This document shows, in pieces, positions 60,766 to 64,000 of a DNA stretch of 64,000 nt (position 1 is its first letter; every line of letters begins with the position of its first letter). This stretch comes from Saccharothrix obliqua (lineage in GTDB: Bacteria; Actinomycetota; Actinomycetes; Mycobacteriales; Pseudonocardiaceae), in NCBI RefSeq assembly GCF_019375475.1, contig NZ_JAHXGQ010000014.1, forward strand, positions 1-64,000. Direction: 5' to 3'. A program made the translations under genes and the position numbers. The notes under the pieces were generated by a model that worked only from the letters and a program-made list of their open reading frames with translations, had not been told where the DNA came from and searched no databases.

Positions 60766-62016
60766 ATGCGGGTTCTGTTCGCCACCTACGCGGAGAACAC
60801 CCACTACCAGAGTCTGGTCCCGCTCGCCTGGGCGCTGCGCACCGCGGGGCACGAGGTGCGGGTAGCGACGCAGCCGGCGCTGGTCGACACCGTCACGCGG
60901 TCCGGGTTGACCGCCGTGCCGGTGGGCGAGGACCACCGGTTCATGGAACTGCTCGCGACCAAGGAGTTCGACTGGGAGTGGGGCGCCCGGGTCGCGCACG
61001 CGCTGAAGTCCGGCGGGCAGGACATGGACTACGACGGGTTGCTCCGGTTGTTCGACGAGGCGACCAACGACGTCGGCAAGGTGCTCAACGACCCGATGGT
61101 CGACGACCTGGTGGACTTCGCCCGCGCGTGGCAGCCGGACCTGGTGCTGTGGGAGAACTTCACGCTCGCGGGCGCGGTGGCGGCCCGGGTGACCGGCGCG
61201 GCGCACGTGCGGGTCCTGTGGGGCGTGGACGCGCAGACCCGGCTCTACCAGAGGTTCCGGGAACTGCTGGAGCAGCAGCCCGAGGAGCGGCGGCGCGACC
61301 CGATGCGGGACTGGCTGACCGAGGTCCTGGAGCGGCACGGCTCGACCTTCGACGAGGCGGTCCTCACCGGTCAGTGGACGGTCGACCAGGCGCCGCGCAG
61401 CATGCGGCTGTCGTTGGGCCTGCCCACGATCCCGGTCCGCTACGTCCCCTACAACGGGCCCGCGACCGTGCCGGACTGGCTGCGCCGGCAGCCGGAGCGC
61501 CCGCGGGTGTGCATCACGCCGAGCATGTCCATGCGGCAGATGCTCGGCCACGACCCGGTGCCGGTGTCCGCGTTGGAGGTCTTCGCCGACCTGGACGTGG
61601 AAGTGGTGGCGGCGCTCGCGGTCGGCGACGACGAGCGGGTGAGCGTGCCGGACAACGTGCGCGTGGTGGATTTCGTGCCGATGCACGCGATCCTGCCGAC
61701 GTGCTCGGCGATCGCGCACCTCGGCGGTGTCGGCGTGGCGTCCACCGCGGCCCTCAACGGCGTGCCGCAGCTGACGCTGGTCTCGCCCGACCTGTGGGAG
61801 GTCGAGGTGCGTGCCGACATGGTGCGCGACCTGGGCGCCGGGCTGAGCCTGCCGCTGCCGGAGCTGACGCCGGAGCTGTTGCGGGACAACGTCTTGCGGC
61901 TGGTGGAGGAGCCCGGTTTCCGGACGGCCGCGGAGAAGCTGCGGCAGGAGGTGCTGGCCGAGCCGTCGCCGAACGACGTCGTGCCCGAGCTGGAGCGGCT
62001 CGCCGCCCGGCGGTGA
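60766..62016 (+). CDS. Glycosyltransferase 2 (GT1, diverged donor motif)
   Basis: A 416-residue GT-B enzyme related to glycosyltransferase 1: MRVLFATYAENTHYQSLVPLAWALRTAGHEVRVA, TGQWTVDQAPRSMRL and DWLRRQPERPRVCITPS. In place of the usual HHGG in the donor site it reads AHLGGVGVASTAALNGVPQ, so a conserved histidine is replaced by leucine. It could attach a second sugar, or act with glycosyltransferase 1 or as a non-catalytic partner. It starts 15 bases after the acetyltransferase. Confidence 0.85.
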   Translation: MRVLFATYAENTHYQSLVPLAWALRTAGHEVRVATQPALVDTVTRSGLTAVPVGEDHRFMELLATKEFDWEWGARVAHALKSGGQDMDYDGLLRLFDEATNDVGKVLNDPMVDDLVDFARAWQPDLVLWENFTLAGAVAARVTGAAHVRVLWGVDAQTRLYQRFRELLEQQPEERRRDPMRDWLTEVLERHGSTFDEAVLTGQWTVDQAPRSMRLSLGLPTIPVRYVPYNGPATVPDWLRRQPERPRVCITPSMSMRQMLGHDPVPVSALEVFADLDVEVVAALAVGDDERVSVPDNVRVVDFVPMHAILPTCSAIAHLGGVGVASTAALNGVPQLTLVSPDLWEVEVRADMVRDLGAGLSLPLPELTPELLRDNVLRLVEEPGFRTAAEKLRQEVLAEPSPNDVVPELERLAARR

Positions 62017-62041
62017 TCGCGCGGCGGTGATAGTCTTCGCG

Positions 62042-62066
62042 AGACCGGGTGTTTGCCACCCGGTCT
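62042..62066 (+). terminator. Terminator of the radical SAM/GT operon
   Basis: A 10-bp perfect stem (62042-62051 with 62057-62066) with loop TTTGC follows the glycosyltransferase stop. Weak T-rich sequence follows. Confidence 0.65.
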
Positions 62067-62137
62067 TCGCGTTGTGCGGCACCGACCGCGTGGCAGGACG
62101 CGCCGGTCGTCCCGCGATCCGACGGACGAGGAGGAAC

Positions 62138-62356
62138 ATGGCCGCCGAGGAATCGGAAGTGGAAACCGAGTTCCCGCACCGGATCGGCAGAACCGCCAAG
62201 AGGGTGCTCGCCCTGGAGGGTTACACCAAGTACGAGCACCTCACGAAGACCACGGCGAAGGACCTGCTCAAGATCCACGGGATGGGGAAGAAGGGCATCA
62301 CCATCCTGCGCGAGGAGCTTTCGGCCAGGGGACTCGCGTTCGCCGACGAGTCCTGA
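62138..62356 (+). CDS. Small RNA polymerase alpha-CTD-like (helix-hairpin-helix) protein
   Basis: A 72-residue protein with the fold signature of the RNA polymerase alpha subunit C-terminal domain: an N-terminal RIGRTAKRVLALEGYTKYEHL helix pair, TTAKDLLKIHGMGKKGITILREEL with the HhH GMGKKG turn, and a short acidic tail. The ATG at 62138 follows a perfect GAGGAGGA. There is no rest of alpha, so it is a stand-alone domain. Small proteins of this kind are usually annotated as DNA-binding; a role in transcription of nearby genes is possible. It sits after the operon terminator with its own likely promoter. Confidence 0.75.
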   Translation: MAAEESEVETEFPHRIGRTAKRVLALEGYTKYEHLTKTTAKDLLKIHGMGKKGITILREELSARGLAFADES

Positions 62357-62745
62357 CGGGGCGGTCCGCTTCGCCCGCGGCGGTTCAGGCCGGCGGCCGG
62401 TTCCGGGGCCCCGGCTGCCGGGTTGGCGGCTGGGTTCCGGGGCCGCGGCGGTGCGGGCGCCGGGACGGCGGGCCGGCCGGTGGCCGCGAAGCGGGATTCG
62501 AGGCAGCGGGCCGGTGCCGAGCCGGTGGGCCGGGTGTTGGGCCGGTGGCCGCGGCGTGGGTTTCGAGGCGGCGGACCGGGTTTTGGGCCGGGGCACCGGT
62601 GTCGGGTCGGCGCGCGGCCGGTCCGCGTGTCGCGGCGTGGTTTCGGAGACGTCGCTTGAGTCCTCAGGCGACTCGGGGCGGGGAGCGTCGACCAGCGGCG
62701 CGGCCCGCCCCGAAGCGTTTGTCCGCCCGGGTCGTGCCGAAGCGG
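62357..62745. other. G-rich intergenic region with decayed repeats
   Basis: About 390 bases at the convergent right edge of the cluster. The plus strand is strongly G-rich. A block of the form GGTGGCCGCGNNGNGGGNTTCGAGGC recurs near 62479 and 62545, and CCGGGTT/CCGGGTG elements recur around it. No gene is supported. Confidence 0.45.
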
Positions 62746-63846
62746 TCAGGCCGGTCCGTGCCCGGCCACGACGCCGCTCTCCCGCAGCAGCGGCAGGACG
62801 CCCTCGCCGAACGCGTACGCCTCCTCCACGTGGGGCTGCGCCGACAGGATGAGGTGGGTCAGCCCGAGGGCGTGGTACTCGGCGATGCGCTCGGCCACCT
62901 CCTCGTGGCTGCCGACCAGGGCCGTGCCGACGCCCGGCCGCACCAGGCCGTAACCCGCCCAGACGTTGGGGTGCACCTCCAACCGGTCGGTGCGCCCGCC
63001 GTGCAGCGCGGCCATCCGCCGCTGGCCCTCCGACTCGCTGGCCGCGAAGCGGCGCTGCGCCTGCGCGATCCGCTCCGGCTCCATCCCGTCCAGCAACCGG
63101 CGCGCCACCCGCCACGCCTCGGCCGAGGTGTCCCGGCTGATCACGTGGAACCGCGTGCCGAACGCCAGGTCCCGCCCCGCCTCGGCGGCGGCGCTGGTGC
63201 CCCTTGCCACGAAGTGCGTCATCGCCGCGGGCGCCTCACCCCACGCGAGCAGCACGTCGGCGTGCCGCGCCGCCACCTGCCGCGCGGCGGCGGAGGAGCC
63301 GCCGAGGAGCACCAGCGGGCGCACCGGGTGGGGGCGGGTCACCAGGCCGCCCGAGATCCGGTAGTGGTCGCCGGCGAAGTCGAACCGCTCGCCCGACCAC
63401 GCCCGGTGGAAGACCTCCAGGAACTCGCCGGTGCGCGCGTAGCGCTGGTCGTGGTCGAGCCAGTCGCCGTAGCGGCGTTGTTCGTCGGCGTCGCCACCGG
63501 TCACGATGTTGAGCTGGAGGCGACCGCCGGACACCCGCTGGAACGTCGCGGCGGCCTGCGCCGCCAGCACCGGCGACACCAGGCCGGGCCGCAGCGCGAT
63601 CATGAACCGGATGCGGCTGGTCGAGCCCGCGAGCGCCGCCGCGACCACCCACGGGTCCTCGCAGAACATGCCGAACGGCACCAGCATCCCGCTGAAGCCG
63701 AACCGGTCGGCGGCGAGCGCGACCTGGGTGAGGTAGGCGGGGTCGGGGTCGCGGCGCGCGCCGGCCGGGATCGTCCCGTCGACGCGCTTGGCGACCTCGC
63801 GGCCGTCGCCGTGCGAGGGGAGGAACCAGTGCAGTTCGAGCGTCAT
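62746..63846 (-). CDS. LLM-class flavin monooxygenase (SsuD-like)
   Basis: A 366-residue alkanesulfonate-monooxygenase-like enzyme. It has LHWFLPSHGDGREV, LRPGLVSPVLAAQAAATFQRVSGGRLQLNIVTGGD, RTGEFLEVFHRAWSGERFDFAGDHYRI and LVGSHEEVAERIAEYHALG. SsuD-type enzymes use reduced FMN to release sulfite from alkanesulfonates. The ATG at 63846 overlaps the stop of an acyl-CoA-dehydrogenase-like gene, so the pair may form a sulfur-scavenging or two-component oxygenase unit. It is probably outside the enediyne cluster. Confidence 0.86.
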   Translation of the reverse strand: MTLELHWFLPSHGDGREVAKRVDGTIPAGARRDPDPAYLTQVALAADRFGFSGMLVPFGMFCEDPWVVAAALAGSTSRIRFMIALRPGLVSPVLAAQAAATFQRVSGGRLQLNIVTGGDADEQRRYGDWLDHDQRYARTGEFLEVFHRAWSGERFDFAGDHYRISGGLVTRPHPVRPLVLLGGSSAAARQVAARHADVLLAWGEAPAAMTHFVARGTSAAAEAGRDLAFGTRFHVISRDTSAEAWRVARRLLDGMEPERIAQAQRRFAASESEGQRRMAALHGGRTDRLEVHPNVWAGYGLVRPGVGTALVGSHEEVAERIAEYHALGLTHLILSAQPHVEEAYAFGEGVLPLLRESGVVAGHGPA

Positions 63847-64000
63847 GGCGTTCCTTCCACGGTTTCCGGGCCGAGCAGCGCCGCGGCGATCGCGTCCACC
63901 GGGTCCGGTCCGGCCGCGACGCGTGCCTCCAGCCACAGCGCGCGGCGGTACCAGCGGTGCAGCGGGAACTCCCAGGTGACCCCCATCCCGCCGCAGACCT
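63843..64000 (-). CDS. Acyl-CoA dehydrogenase-like protein, C-terminal part
   Basis: The visible 52 residues contain CGGMGVTWEFPLHRWYRRALW, the classic C-terminal acyl-CoA dehydrogenase signature, followed by a short tail ending VEGTP. The stop overlaps the SsuD-like start by four bases (ATGA). The rest is beyond the window. Beside an SsuD-like gene it may be a desulfurisation (SfnB/DszC-like) flavoenzyme rather than a beta-oxidation enzyme. Confidence 0.8.
   Translation of the reverse strand, partial: VCGGMGVTWEFPLHRWYRRALWLEARVAAGPDPVDAIAAALLGPETVEGTP

Noticed and set aside
1..64000. tRNA or rRNA genes, transposases, integrases or attachment sites
   Set aside because: I saw no cloverleaf-like segments, rRNA-like conserved stretches or transposase motifs on either strand.

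Overview
The window comes from a high-GC filamentous actinomycete. Support for this includes pervasive G/C at third codon positions, GTG starts, ATGA/GTGA start-stop overlaps, an AfsR/SARP-type regulator and a mycothiol-isomerase-like protein. A Pseudonocardiales host (Saccharothrix, Actinosynnema or Lentzea-like) is my impression only and was not tested. The central and right parts are an enediyne biosynthetic gene cluster. Its anchor is an iterative enediyne polyketide synthase (KS-AT-ACP-KR-DH-PPTase, 28843-34599), with the E10-type hot-dog thioesterase directly downstream and the conserved UnbU, UnbV and DUF1702 partners on the opposite strand.

Layout. 1-4100: a three-gene aryl-acid cassette (AMP-dependent ligase, P450, FkbO/Hyg5-type chorismatase). 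4300-13500: genes that look unrelated to the cluster (secreted protein, Ogt plus LLM oxidoreductase with a divergent TetR, MFS exporter, decayed CGNR gene, M14 carboxypeptidase, TetR/hydrolase pair, secreted glycosidase-like protein). 13959-19260: a tight redox operon (GMC oxidoreductase with small partner, two membrane proteins one of which is histidine-rich, AhpD-like protein) followed by a TIGR03084-type protein. 19747-28321: AraC regulator, then a minus-strand operon of membrane protein, two DUF1702 proteins, unbV, unbU, a small repeat ORF and a P450. 28843-38921: plus-strand core operon of PKS, thioesterase and flavin reductase, then an acyl-CoA-dehydrogenase-fold monooxygenase, an SgcJ-like NTF2 protein and an FAD epoxidase-like oxidoreductase. 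38970-41384: P450 and epoxide hydrolase on the minus strand. 41990-53552: DUF899 protein, UvrA-like self-resistance ATPase, deoxysugar 2,3-dehydratase, HpaB-type hydroxylase, O-methyltransferase, sugar aminotransferase, two N-methyltransferase-like proteins and a glycosyltransferase. 53788-57051: a 1087-residue SARP/NB-ARC/TPR regulator. 57542-62356: B12-radical SAM enzyme, Eis-like acetyltransferase, second glycosyltransferase and a 72-residue RNAP alpha-CTD-like protein. 62746-64000: LLM oxidoreductase and a truncated acyl-CoA dehydrogenase.

How the genes fit together. The PKS, thioesterase and UnbU/UnbV/DUF1702 set should make and mature the polyene. The SgcJ-like protein, epoxide hydrolase and FAD epoxidase-like protein together resemble the nine-membered enediyne accessory set. 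The sugar genes imply at least one 2-deoxy amino sugar, probably N-methylated, attached by one or two glycosyltransferases. The NDP-glucose synthase, 4,6-dehydratase and 3-ketoreductase are absent from the window and must lie elsewhere. The chorismatase/ligase, HpaB-type hydroxylase, O-methyltransferase and radical SAM enzyme suggest a decorated aryl unit. No chromoprotein (apoprotein) gene was seen.

The most unusual structural signal is a set of GC-rich tandem arrays in the gaps of the cluster: 30-bp units at 21938-22177, 45-bp palindromic units at 35639-35819 and 48-bp units at 51978-52217. The first array lies inside a small ORF that overlaps both neighbours by four bases. All unit lengths, positions and motifs here were read by eye; no database search was run.
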